A DNA stretch of 64,000 bases, from contig JAZGUH010000410.1 in assembly GCA_037893225.1 (NCBI GenBank), positions 1,178,001-1,242,000 of the forward strand, written 5' to 3'. Positions 34,795 to 46,574 of this stretch are shown here, one piece after another (within the stretch, counting starts at the first letter, position 1; each line of letters opens with the position of its first letter). The notes beneath the pieces were generated by a model. The model worked only from the letters and a program-made list of their open reading frames with translations. It was not told where the DNA came from and ran no database searches. The DNA is from Hippasteria phrygiana (lineage: Eukaryota > Echinodermata > Asteroidea > Valvatida > Goniasteridae). The position numbers and the translations under genes were made by a program.

Positions 34795-34971
34795 TTAACT
34801 CACATGCCATTAAGTTCATTTTCATGTGTGAGGAGCTAAAGGACTGAAAAGTGTATTTACATAGACCTAATGCTACAACACTACAAATATTCCTGTCTTT
34901 AATACTGGTGTAGGAATTTCACATGAATGCCACAAATGTCTCATTTGGTATGTTTTAATGCCACTCTGTCA

Positions 34972-34997
34972 CCCCCCCCCCCCCCCCCCCCCCCCCC
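34972..34997. repeat. Poly-C tract of 26
   Basis: Uninterrupted run of 26 C. Other C/G runs of 13 or more occur near 46668, 49230, 47566, 56154, 62627 and 63151; assembly length here is unreliable. Confidence 0.95.
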
Positions 34998-36350
34998 GAA
35001 AGAGAAGTCTCTAACAGAATGGCATTGTTAAATTTTTATTGTTGGAAAATAAAATAAAATCCTATTGTGTGTATTAACCGAGTCTGCATCCCCTCGCTTT
35101 ACCCTGTAACGTATCCTCCATTAATAAATGATCAAACAAAGAAGTTTGGGAATATTCTGAGACTCGTGAATTAATGCTGTCCTGCCTTCTCCCAAAAGGG
35201 TGATTAAACCGCTTGAAATATGCATCCACATTAAATAACCAGTACTATGTGGGGGGGGGGTCTTGGTTCAGCAAACCTTACCTCCCCCTTTGAGTTTGTC
35301 TCGCCCGGACACGAGGCTAGTCATTAGGGAGATTGAGGTCTGAATTATGCAGGGGGAGTGAGTTGTAATTTGAACTGATGTGATCAGTGCTGGCATGGCC
35401 ATGCAAGATGCCGTCTTCTGCTCCTGTGGGATGTTCCGACAACAGCGTGCTACATATACCCTTTTGCCGTGATAGCGATATACATGTACGATTCAGCTTA
35501 AACTGTCAATCCTCTGGAAAAAGGCCGCGTTACCTTTTGTATATTCTGTAGCTTAGATTTAAAAGCCTCTCTGTGCGACAGAGGGTGCTTTCTAGCCGGA
35601 ATCGAGCATCAAAACCAGAATCTAGCATAGGTAACTTGCATCATGCATAAATTAATCTGTGTGCACAGTCAAGCCCTGTATAAAAATAGCTCGCAGTGCC
35701 ACGCGAGCCATGCACACAAAGGATGCTCACCGTAAAAGTTGAAAGCAAAATATAGGCAAATTGGAATTACAAATACCACTGTACAACACATGTGCAGTTA
35801 GCCAGTTTTAGATAAACACTGTGCGCAAGGCACTCGGGAAATGGGTAACCAAAATGGTTAGCAGAGAAAAGTTTTTTCAGTAAACTTTATGGATAGTAAA
35901 TGTGGAGAGACAGCTGTTAACTGGTTTTTTAAAAAGACTTCCCTCCCACAGTTTGAGAAAGAAAATGGTCAAGGAGGGTATCAGTAAATGTTTTTTAAAA
36001 AAAACTGGGGGGGGGGAATAAAATAATTTTGTTTTTTTTACTGGATCACAGCTGTCTCCACATTTACTGATCCATAATGTTTATAATTTGTGGTAATTTC
36101 ATAAAAAAGTGAAACATTTCTTATTTGATTACCATTTCAACATTGACTTGTGTGCAAAATCCAGCCGTGTTCATTCAAATGTGGCCTACTGCACATGTGC
36201 CGTACAGTCTTATTTGTAATTTTGACTTGGTTTATAACCTTAAGGCTTTAGGCCGAAGTACACTGCAGTCTAGAAACTGCAATACTGCCCTCTGGAAACT
36301 GCAATACTGCCCTCTGGAGTCATTTGCCTTGCCAGAATGGAAGTGATATG
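34998..36350. other. Repeat-poor stretch
   Basis: No repeat family or exon recognised apart from G runs (35252, 36007) and a 21-bp tandem pair (CTGCAATACTGCCCTCTGGA at 36277 and 36298). One candidate for regulatory sequence. Confidence 0.4.
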
Positions 36351-36358
36351 GACCTTGA

Positions 36359-36782
36359 CCAGTTCGCGCCGGGATTATTTTTGCCGAAAATTTCTATTTA
36401 AAAGAAAAGGCAAAATATAGTAGCCAACTTCTGATATACAGCTTAACGCCACACATACTGATTTGCAAGAGTCATTTCAACAGTATTTGTACAATATTTC
36501 TTGCCGAAACCTCATATATTTCAATACTCCAGGTGCGCCCACCGGAGCATAAATTGTAGAACAACAGGCCATGCACAGCGGCCAAGTTCAAGTTCAACAC
36601 ACAGTCCGCCTCCACAGACTTCTCGGACTTTGTGTGTGTGTACAAAACAAATGAGGGATGGATTAGCGTGTTGAGACGTCACCCGGAGGTGAGTCGAGGC
36701 AAGCTTGACGTTTTAACCCATCAGCCATGCCCGCGTATAAAAACAGCCAGATCGTGTTAACATGTCCTCCAACGCGAACTGG
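36359..36782. mobile_element. TTAA-type MITE with CCAGTTCGCG ends
   Basis: Left CCAGTTCGCGCCGGG after TTGA (36355-36358, a mutated TTAA). Right CCAACGCGAACTGG before TTAA (36783-36786). A family distinct from the other TTAA elements here. Confidence 0.75.
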
Positions 36783-36974
36783 TTAAGCTGTCTGTGCTTT
36801 GGAGATGTCCCAGCCTAAAATGATTCATTTTCAAATTGAATTGCTAATTTATTAGCATTAGATACATGAAAGTTGCGAACTATCCAATAAGATATTTCAC
36901 ACAAAAATGTACCGATAAGTAACAGATTTGTGATTTTTCAAACTTTCAAATGTTTAAATTAGGAGCATGACTTG

Positions 36975-37590
36975 GGGTGTGCATTTACGGGTAGTACGGG
37001 AATCGGGTATCCGATTGAAAAAAAAACATGGGTACCGGGTACCTGTTACAGAAAGCCAATCGCAAAACTTAAATCTCGGAAATTGATGTTCATATTGTTT
37101 GTAAAGGTCTGCACATTAATACTACCAGTACATCAATGTAGCAAGATGCAAGCGTGTACAATGAGCTCTATAGCTTTATGGTGTAAATTGTATTTTCACA
37201 AGCGTCATTAACCCATTGAGTACAGTGAGGCGCCGGGGTGTCGGGCCGGCTTTTGCAGCCAAGCGAAACGGACACAATGTGCTTGTGCAGCCAAGCATAA
37301 CATACACAATAATCCAACAATGGATTGAAAGTGCAGAAAATGGCGTGTACTGTCATCGGGCCTGGAGGAATTTGTTTTTTTTGTGGCTATTGCCGTCATC
37401 CGGCTTCAAAGGGTAATAACGCTAGTCTGTTTTGTTTTTCTGTGTGGTTTCTATTTTGAAAATTCCCCACAAATGACATTCAAAAACTTTCGTTTTCATT
37501 GTCTGAGAAATTACTAAGTAATATGTTTATTCTGTTACGGGTACTCGATTCCATAATCTGGAACCGGTTCCTGACATTTGCACACTCCTA
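36975..37590. mobile_element. hAT-like MITE containing a nested piggyBac-like MITE
   Basis: Ends GGTGTGCATTTACGGGTA and its inverse TGACATTTGCACACTCC, with ACGGGTACC-type subterminal repeats on both sides. The piggyBac-like MITE 37212-37413 sits inside. I could not see a clear target duplication. Confidence 0.6.
37212..37413 (-). mobile_element. piggyBac-like MITE, nested copy
   Basis: TTAA at 37208-37211, then CCCATTGAG. The right end CCGGCTTCAAAGGG is the inverse of the family's CCCTTTGAAGCCGG; the right TTAA is mutated to GTAA. Confidence 0.82.
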
Positions 37591-37617
37591 ATTCCTCTAA
37601 TAATAATGTATATCAAT

Positions 37618-39827
37618 TAAGGTTTAACCGATGATCGGATCGGACATCGGATCGGGCCGATGTTTGGCAACATCGGCAAAACATCGGATCGGCAAAATTT
37701 GTAAGGTTTGACCGATGACGAACCGATGTTCGGCAATGTCAATTAGCAAACTTTACACTCAATTTTATCATACACAAATGTCATGTTTTTTTATTAGAGC
37801 GCGAGTAAAAACGATGTCTAATTTTTGTGTGAAAAATGAACAGTTTTATGCGGTGATGTATTATCATACCGGTGTAAATATCTCCGAGCTCCGCGTCTAT
37901 GCGATCCGCGCTATCTGCACCGCATGCGTGAAAACTCAGTGCCCGAAGACAACGGAGCAGTCAGTGCATGACTGGACTGGTCTACTGAACGTCATGAACG
38001 GAGTCTGGGAACCACACTGTGTGAAGCCACGACGCGTTGTGGACTTTAGTTCAGCCGATCACATGTCTCTTGCATGCACAGCATTGGCGATATGTGTGCA
38101 CCGTGTAATGTTATACAGCGTGAATACAAAAATACCCTGGAAAAAAAGACCAGCATAGACGCCCTAATGGGGAATTCCCTTCACGTGTGCCAATTTTGCT
38201 GGACTGAAGCTTGAATTGAATTGAAATCACTGCGAGTTCGGCGTCGTATTTTTACGACCGCAGATTTTTCTACGTACATGTAAATAAATGCCTGGATTAG
38301 TTTTGCCCATTGTCCTAATTTGTTCTCCATTTCAACTTCTATCCAACAACCAGCAGTGTTAAAATAAAATTTAATAGGGTCGGTTGGTAGGCATAACATG
38401 TTAATTTTCTACCTCCATGCTAAAGGTGAGAATATTATTAAATTAACGCAATACCTGTGTTAGAGGGGTCCCGAAACGAAGTACATGTACACATTTTGAG
38501 ATGCTTTGTGAGACATATGCCTGATGAATTTTATGTGATACGAGCATTGCAAAGTGGAAAATAAAATGTACGTATTGTAAAAATAATCAGCTTTCTTCCT
38601 ATTTCTTTAAAACTGTAAACTTGTATGGTTAAGCCAAAACTCTCGTATTGTGAATAATCGACCTTTTTATTCAGAAGAAAGATAGATACATGATTGATAG
38701 CCTATTAATCAGCAAAAGCAATAAACTAAACAAAATAAATATGAAATGCGATCACCATATCACAAACTGCACGCACAGAGTGCCGCGATACGAAAGCAGT
38801 CCATGCCGTACAACGCGCGGGCGTGCCCGGCCAACTGACAGCTCCATGCACGGTGCGTCACCGTAACACGTTGGCGACACGTGGAATTATCCACACAGCC
38901 GTTTATCACGCACATCACTCAACCACTGGTCCACTTCTTGTCGCAATTTGTCGAAAGTTTTGATTAAAACACATCCTGATTTTGACTATCCTTGTTGGTC
39001 CGATTCTTTGTTGGTTTTCGCCGGGATTTTATGAACAAATCTTGTCGAGTGGGCCTACGAAGTTCTAGAATCTTTTAGTAATTTGTTTCCTCCAAAGCAT
39101 GCGTGTCAAAGCATGGTGTTGCATGAATAAACACCCCCCAACAACGGACCCGCTCTGCGCAATGCGCAGGCGCAGACGGTTTTTCCCCATGATCGAGCCC
39201 GTACTTATTTTGCCGCATGCGCACGTACTCCCGGCCGAACATCGACAAGATGTACACGATCTTTGAGTTACGCATAGTTTCACATGTCGGCAAGTACCGC
39301 CGCTACTGTATGGGAATTCCGGACGCCTGGTCGGCAATTCCTACTATTATGATCGGAAATCGGTATCGTAGAATTAATTTGTCTTCCTCTACCTAATAAC
39401 ATTTTATGTCTTTCGAAAATAGCGTGACCCGAACTAAAGGCATTTTTTTGTTTGGCCCAATTTATTACTGTGTTAAGGGAGTCGTGGTTTGTCTTGGGTA
39501 TGTGGGCGCAATCGGTCGATGTGCGCGATATAGGGCGATCGTGCTGCGCTATCAGTCGATTCTGACGGATATCTTGGACTTTACTTACCTTTAAAAAAAA
39601 AATCCTCTAGAGCCGTGAATTAGAAAGAAAATGTGTTCGACTGGTGGCAGCGCGATCGGTCCATAGTGTCACGATCTACCGATAGCTCAGCACGATTTTT
39701 TGACGTTTTTGATGGCATTGTTTATATGTCGATTCAAAACATCGGATCGGATCGGACATCGGCCGATGTTCCAAATAAAACATCGGCCATCGGATCGGCA
39801 GGAAAATCCAACATCGGTTGAACCTTA
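37618..39827. mobile_element. 2.2-kb non-autonomous hAT-type element
   Basis: Inverted ends TAAGGTTTAACCGATG and CATCGGTTGAACCTTA, flanked by the perfect 8-bp duplication ATATCAAT (37610-37617 and 39828-39835). Dense GATCGG/CATCGG subterminal repeats lie at both ends (37630-37730 and 39736-39815), the usual position of transposase binding sites. The 2-kb interior has short open frames but no transposase motif I recognise. Confidence 0.88.
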
Positions 39828-39835
39828 ATATCAAT

Positions 39836-40925
39836 CTATGCGCGTCGCACTTCATTAATCAAAGTTTTAGGAAGGCCAAATAAAGTGCACAGATTAGTGG
39901 GTTTTTTTCGTTCAAAAATAGTTTTCAACTTTTCATGCATAATTCGTAAGTAGGGTGAACTCTACTTATTGAAGTTTTCAGTCATAGCTGGACACAACAG
40001 CTTGAAATAGGTATTTTTTTGAATAATCAGTTGTTCTGCTGTATTTTCAAACTCAGATCAGACTTGGCTCACAGCACTCCCTAACTTTGCCACAGTTTGT
40101 TCCTCTGCAGAACCCTGCAGCCAAAAAGTAACTCGATTTTACTTTCTCTTGGTAAGAGGTGATGAGAGGGTCGGAAGGCAGGGGTACAGTAGTATCGGTT
40201 GTACGTGTATTTTGGCGTGTCATGGCGTGTCACGACCAGTATCTTTCGAAATTAACTAAGGACGTACTATGCTGTTGTGTTGTTAACTATATTTACAACA
40301 GGTGTCCTACTGTGTTCATTGTTAATGAATGCAAATCAACAAGGTAGACTTCATTGAAAGTGTGAAGTCGAAGATAATTTTTATAAATACCTTATGAATT
40401 GAAGGACAAATTGAAGGTCCACTGGTCCAGTGTGCATTTTGAAACCTCGTAATATCGTAATCTTTTACAGGGACTGGTTTCCAATACGGGTGCGTTCGTC
40501 CAATACACTCTCACCCCAATTACGATCGTTTTTATTGTGTAATTTATATCCAATGAGCTTGACATTAAAGAACCGATATGCCGCCTACCCTCGCAGGCTG
40601 AACCTCGTAATGACCATCATTCCCCAATTACCCAAGCCTCATTTCACCTAAGAGCTGAAAAACGTTCTTCCCAGCTCCAGCATCTAAACCCTCCCTAGTC
40701 CCTACTGCCATTAAAATGACTAGGGGTGACCAACGTGCGTAACGACAGTAATTCATCACTCCCATACCTATTATCCATATTGCTAGAGCTTCCACAATGC
40801 CCGAGACCCTCTGTCATCATCTGCATTGTACATACTGTACAAATTTGTCTCTGGAAGTGCGACATGGCTGAACGAATTGAGTGGAAAGTCATCTTAAACG
40901 CATTTTAATCAAGCAGAAATTTTTT
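39836..40925. other. Nothing recognised
   Basis: No exon or repeat end seen; base composition is unremarkable. Confidence 0.4.
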
Positions 40926-40927
40926 TA

Positions 40928-41160
40928 GAAATAAATGGAAGATTGCGGTTAACAACATGTGAAAATGGTTCTGACGGACAGAGCACACTGTCCGAAACGT
41001 CGAGATCCATTCTCACCCCGGTTCTTTTCAGAACCACACTTCTTCCTAGAAGAGATCATTTTACCCGCAATCTTCCATTTATTTCTCATTACCACCATGC
41101 AAAGCTTCAAATCGTATTTTGAAATATGTTTTTCACCTTGAAGTCAACTTTGGGATTTTA
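40928..41160 (+). mobile_element. Penelope-like element terminal fragment with hammerhead-like motif
   Basis: 40971-41011 reads CTGA-C-GGACAG-loop-CTGTCC-GAAAC-GTC, the layout of hammerhead ribozymes carried in Penelope-like element terminal repeats. It is followed by the usual CGAGATC and the GGTTCTTTTCAGAACC hairpin. The core looks degenerate (the UGA of CUGAUGA is missing). A perfect 21-bp inverted repeat (40928-40948 and 41065-41085) brackets it. No RT or GIY-YIG domain in the window. Confidence 0.6.
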
Positions 41161-41334
41161 ACCTTTTACATCCAAAGCCGCCTTTTCCATCATCTCTCAA
41201 AGTGTTGTAACTGAATTCAATCACAAGATGTTGTTTTGGATATTTTAGTTTTTCTCACAGTTTATGACTTTCAGCTTTAGTTTCTCAAGACAGTGGTCAT
41301 GACTCGAACAACTTCGGTTAAAGTGGGGCCCAAA

Positions 41335-42045
41335 ATCCTCTGTGCAGTTTTAGAGGATTTTGGAGGATTGAGGGTACATTGGTCATTCGGCCCGAGATGA
41401 TATTGAAGGATTGGTTTGGCATAGGTTACTGGAATGGATCTATTTGATTTGTTAAAACCCTTCTATGCAAACATACATTCTGAGCCATGTTGTTGTATGG
41501 GTCAAAATCAGTCAAGGTGATTGTTTTTGACCCTCCTGCCATAGTACAAAACCACATGTAATCTGATCATGTCTGTGTAAAAGTATAGCATGGGAGGTGG
41601 AATGAAATTTTGATTGATTTTGACCTTTTAAATCGTTATTAAATCATTTGTATTTATTTATTTACCGAGGTAAATACTCAGTCTGTTTGACAGTACTGTA
41701 CGTTGTACATGTACACATATCCAGTAGTACTGCACATGTGGAAACGGTCCATATGTACTTGTACACTAGGTCATATACTGTGCACGAGCTGCAGAATTTT
41801 TGAGGATTGAGGCAATGGGTACCCTTCATTTTGAAGGTGAGTTTACACATTTGGGTGATTTTGGAGGATTGAGGATGAATGCATTTTTTTGGGCAAGGAA
41901 AATCAGAGGATTTTGGAGGACTGAAGCAGTTAGTACCCTTCGTTTTGAACACGAGTAAAAAAAATAGGAGAATTTTGGAGGATTGAGGATGAATGCATTT
42001 TTTGGGTAGGGCAATCAGAGGATTTTTGAGGATTGGTTGCTAGCA
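41335..42045. repeat. Dispersed GAGGATTTTGGAGGATTGAGG cluster
   Basis: At least seven GAGGATT/GGAGGATTGAGG clusters separated by unrelated sequence, including duplicated blocks ending GATGAATGCATTTTTT (41874 and 41988). Confidence 0.65.
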
Positions 42046-42980
42046 AAAGGGGCCTTTGGGGTTCGGTTAAGCCTATAACTTATACTTTCAGGAAAGACTA
42101 TAATCTCAATTGTCAAATGTTTCTACTTTCCACCCATTTTGTGATGCCAGTTTACAATAATATTTAGTATCTCTTCATAAGTGCAGTTTTTAACCTTGGG
42201 TGCACAACGGCAAGTGAGCAGATGACAATACCAAGGTTAAAGACGTTGAAAACCGTGGGAAATGAATGGGGGGAAAATCCTGGGATCCTGCAACATGTGT
42301 CATAGAAATTCACCTCATGTTTATTTTAATATTTTATTTGACTAAAGGGGTTTCTCTAGTTACCACCTGTCCAATAGACAAACAAACTTTGGCTATGTAG
42401 GTTTTGCTATGTAGGTTTTGTCATGTAGAAAATCTACAATCACCCATTTGTGTTTTACTGCAGTCCTATTTCTCCCCTTTCTTTTTCAGCTGAATATTTA
42501 AAAATGACAAATAAAAATGTGATTAAACCCCCCCCCAAAAAAAATTGTTACACAAGCTGACTGCTGAAAAGTGTACACAATTTATCAGTGTACAAAATTT
42601 GGCCAAGAGTGGACACACAATTTTTAAATCTTTGTTGGGAGTGGACAGGCAGATTTTTAATCTTTCCTGTGAGTGGTTAATTTGACCAGAACTTTTTAAT
42701 CTTCATTGGGAGTGTCCAGGTAGTTTTTGGATTGATTGATTGATTGATATTGCCAACATATTTCCTTTGTGTGTAGATCACGTTCTACCAAATATCATAA
42801 CAATAGGCCTGCACAAAACTTGGGTCCAAATCAAAGGTAATAAAAAACTTTAAAAGAAAAAATACTTTTTCAACATTTTTCTTCAGTTCTGGGTATTTCA
42901 GTTTGTATAAAATGAGATAAAATAACATAATAAAATAATTCGTCAAACAATCGAACATAGCGCCCCCCTGAACAAAGATA

Positions 42981-43110
42981 CTGAAATTTTGGGAGACCGC
43001 TAACAATGTAACATAGGGCAAGATAGCTCAGTTGGTAGAGTGCTGGTACGGTATTGCAGAGGCAGCAGGTTCGAATCCCGTTCCTGCCAGTTTTCTTTGT
43101 TCACTTTGAA
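42981..43110 (+). mobile_element. tRNA-derived SINE, copy 1
   Basis: A box TAGCTCAGTTGG (43024) and B box GGTTCGAATCC (43069) inside a tRNA-like fold with a mismatched anticodon arm. About 40 bp of non-tRNA sequence upstream (TTTTGGGAGACCGCTAAC..) and a tail (CAGTTTTCTTTGTTCACTTTGA) are shared with 54229-54351, so the mobile unit is larger than the tRNA. Confidence 0.8.
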
Positions 43111-43254
43111 CATTTATAATAAAATAATGTATAATCATAAAATCATACTTTACAATTTCTTTATACATGTCATGCATGCAAGTATTGATTAATGGGCGTT
43201 TTGCTACCGTTTTACAAACACTAAGTTTTGATAAAAAGTCTGAGTTTGCCATTT

Positions 43255-43370
43255 AATTCTAAGTCCGAGTACGAGTCATTGTTCACTGATATACGAGTCT
43301 GAGTCTGAGTCACCAAACCATGACTCAAGTCAGATTCCAGTCCGAGTCATGAGTCAGGCTCGTAGCCAGA
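43255..43370. repeat. AGTCCGAGT/GAGTCTGAGTC-type degenerate repeat
   Basis: Runs of GAGTC-like units, similar in style to 31862-32345. Confidence 0.6.
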
Positions 43371-43866
43371 ACAAAAGTGAGGAAAGTCGCTTGTTTTGGG
43401 GAAAAAAAACCTGGCAAAGTAGATCACTTGCATGGCTAGCCCAGTGGTCTATTTATTCCGTGATGCACATAACTGACCACCTTGAAACGAGTTAACCCCC
43501 TCCCCAAACCTACAATTCACAAGCCGGTACTAATACTGAGCACCTAGCCACAGCTGGCTTGATGGGGGCTAAACAACTCATACTCACTCATATTCTACTC
43601 AGTGATCCAGTAAGACTGCTCCCTCCAGTCGGTGGAGCCAAGGCTGGATCCCTAATGGAGATTAATTGGTGTTCTGGTGTACAAACACGGCCTAAGTGCT
43701 CGGAATCAATCAGGCGAGCTGATTGGTGGGAAGAAACCGTGCATTGGGAAGATCAAGGCATCAATGTGTAAGGGATTAATGAGGCAATGTGAATTAGTTT
43801 ACAGATGGCCCCATTATTTGGTATAGATAAAAAATAAATTCCTCAGGTGTATCAGCCCCAAGGTAA

Positions 43867-43926
43867 GATCAGCCACGCCCCCAGGTATGATCAGCCACGC
43901 CCCCAGGTATGATCAGCCACGCCCAT
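43867..43926. repeat. 22-bp tandem, three copies (GATCAGCCACGCCCCCAGGTAT)
   Basis: Unit starts at 43867, 43889 and 43911, nearly identical. Confidence 0.9.
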
Positions 43927-44095
43927 TTGTATGTGTACATCTATGCATACAAACTCCGGGTGCACGACAATCATTTACTCACCATTGTTTTCCCATCACT
44001 AAAGAAAAGCACTTCAGTACATGCTGTTTGTACACGCTATGTGTACATTTATCTGTACATTGTAGATTTATTCACACCTTGGTCCAATTTTGTGG

Positions 44096-44330
44096 CTCTG
44101 CATATAGACGAATCCGGCGACCAAAATTATAAGCATTTACTGCGGTGGCATCACGCTCGCGTGCGTATTTTACGCACGCGCTCGATGCAGCTTCGACCAA
44201 TAGGGTGTTTACAAGTTGCCAAAATGCGCGTGCGACTGAAATTAAAGAACGCAGGCAACCTGCACGCGAGTGTGGCACCAGAGCAAAAATGGCTTCTAAT
44301 TTTGTTCGGCGAATTCCCGTATATGCAGAG
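44096..44330. mobile_element. Foldback MITE with CTCTGCATATA ends
   Basis: CTCTGCATATAGACGAATCC at the left and its inverse (GAATTCCCGTATATGCAGAG) at the right, with matching inner CGACCAAAATTA/TAATTTTGTTCG. An inner palindrome CGTGCGTATTTTACGCACG lies at about 44159. It explains a 187-codon open frame over the region, which is not a gene. Confidence 0.78.
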
Positions 44331-44839
44331 AATCTCCACTAACTATAGCAGAAAAGTATTCTTTGTTATTGGTATCGCCCAACACAAGGCCAAAAGGCCA
44401 CTCAAGGTGTGGGCTACAAAAGACAAGACAGTAATCACAGGGATAGAAGGTATCTATTCACATTTCCTTTGAATTGTGAAAGATTATAGGTGGAAGGGAG
44501 GCAGGTTACAGGTAAGGAGTTCCAAAGAGAGGCAGTACGAGGAAAAAACTTGGGAGTATCTCACAGGTAAAAATTGCCACACATAATTGTATAGGAATTG
44601 TCTTCAGAGGCATGGCTGTGCAGTGATGAGCGATTGGTCAGTTGAGTCCAATACTTCTATGATTATCTTAAGAAATCTTGCACAAATTGTTGAGAAATGC
44701 TTGGAAAATTACACAAATTTCTTCATGTCTGTTTAAAGTTGGCTTGATGTAATATTCCAGTTATTATTTATGTACTATTGCAGTTGTGTCTTTTGTATTT
44801 TTCATATTTTTTCTTTCTGTATTTTAATTAATAATTATA

Positions 44840-45030
44840 TAACCCTCCTGTGCACCTTGCCAAAATCGACCCAGTTGTTGTACAGATCAAAACCTATCAA
44901 CTGGCCAAAATCGACCCAGTTGTTGTACAGATCAAAACCTATCAAATGACAGGTTGAAACACACACAAACTGTGAGAGTTGGTGTTTAGAGTTTTTGATA
45001 GGCTGTGATAGTTATAAGTATAGGAGGGTT
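44840..45030. mobile_element. MITE with AACCCTCCTG / ATAGGAGGGTT ends and internal duplication
   Basis: Inverted AACCCTCC/GGAGGGTT ends. The block CCAAAATCGACCCAGTTGTTG.. ATCAA is present twice in tandem (period about 40 bp). Related to 28190-28335. Confidence 0.7.
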
Positions 45031-45956
45031 TTAAATGTGATTTTATAGGAGGGCCCATAGTGATCAGGCTAGTGCTGGAAAGTAAATTCTAGTTGTCTTT
45101 TTCCATTACACAGTGCTATCCTCAGCGGATAGTCATGTGTGTCTCAGTTTGACAGTGGTTTGTGGTACCAAATTTTAATAACGTCCCATCGTCATAGACA
45201 TGACAGAGTGAGTAGAAAGGGAGAGAGAAAACAAATGCAATTTAGTATCTGTATTTGCTGTTTGGTCATCAAACACATGATGTAGTATTGAACATCGGGC
45301 CCCCATCCTGCCTAATCCCAGTCCTAAATCAATCCTCTATGGCCCTACCGATCGGGGGGGAAAAAAGAACCAAAGAAAAGAAACAGCAACGACCGCAGTA
45401 CACAGTGTGCTCCGAGAGCCAAATTCCCTGTGTGTTCTCGCAGGCGTCAGGTGATCAAACACAGTGCGTTCAGTATCGAGCAGTTTTTGTTTGACCACCA
45501 GTCACGAGTTGCAATATTAACGGGTTGTCGTGAACCCCCCAAAAATTGACTTAATTAAAATAGAAATCTGCATCACCAGGGTCTGATGCTGACTTAATCC
45601 TTGATGTCTGAAGTTGAGCTCATAATAGGAATTTGTAAATCATTTTCAATTTTTGTTTTTTTGTTTTTTTGTGTCGGGGGATTGAGGTGGGACAAGAAAT
45701 GGAGGATTCTGACAGACTTTCTGTTGTTAAACAGACGCTAACCCCTTCATGTTTTCTCTAGGAGCACTGTTGAATCCAACAAAATCCAACCACGGAAAAG
45801 TGTGAATCCAACAGAATCCAACATAATCCCACAGCTGCAAGAAAAGACTTTTTGTTCACTTAATACCACATCAACAAAGTCCAACAAAAAGTACCCACTG
45901 TTGGATATTGTTGGATAAATATAGCATGGTTTTAAGAAATTCCATTTGATGACTAG

Positions 45957-46288
45957 TAGGGCTGTCCCTAATATACCGAATATTCGAATACCTTTTTGCC
46001 AGTTCGAATATTCGAAAAAAATATATGTGCACTTACAGATACGACTCTGATGCTATTTTAGCAGTGTCAAATGCTGCATTTTTGTCGAAAGGTAACTTTT
46101 TTGTGGCCAGAGGTTTTGTTCCCGTCCGTAAAACCCTTGACACTTGTAAAAAAAATGTTCCTTCAAAAACGGAGGCTGGAGTTTGGTTTCTTGAAAAACT
46201 TGATAGGCGAGTATCGAATATTTGAATATTCGATCAAATCCAGTTTCGAATAGTCGAATACTGAATTATTTGAAAATGAACAGCCCTA
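45957..46288. mobile_element. hAT-type MITE, copy 2
   Basis: TAGGGCTGTCCC left and GAACAGCCCTA right. 8-bp duplication ATGACTAG/ATAACTAG (one mismatch). The CGAATATTCG-rich ends and middle match 7334-7761. Confidence 0.9.
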
Positions 46289-46574
46289 ATAACTAGAGAG
46301 CTATACAGAAGTTAAGGGGACATTTGTTGGTGTCATGGTTGATCTGTACCACATGCATGTATATGTATAAACCATTGGCAGCCTTTATACGAGACGAATG
46401 TTAAATTTAATTTTCAAATTCCCACGTACATGCCTGGACAGGCAGAAAATGAATTTGTTAATTTTGCAAATACAGTGCCCTTACATGACATTTTCAGCAT
46501 GACATGTATTTTTTCCTCTGGCCGAGTCAAAAGTGGGTCCTACTTATATGTACATGTAGTGGGCTACCAAGCAA

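Noticed and set aside
37715..38158. 147-codon open frame inside the hAT-type element as its transposase
   Set aside because: No RNase H-fold catalytic residues, BED finger or hAT dimerisation motif seen, and it starts within subterminal repeats.
43018..43089. Functional tRNA gene
   Set aside because: A and B boxes are good, but the anticodon arm does not pair and a second copy with the same non-tRNA flanks exists. It is a SINE head.
43909..44472. 187-codon open frame as a gene
   Set aside because: It runs through a foldback MITE and a 22-bp tandem, with no splice context or conserved motif.
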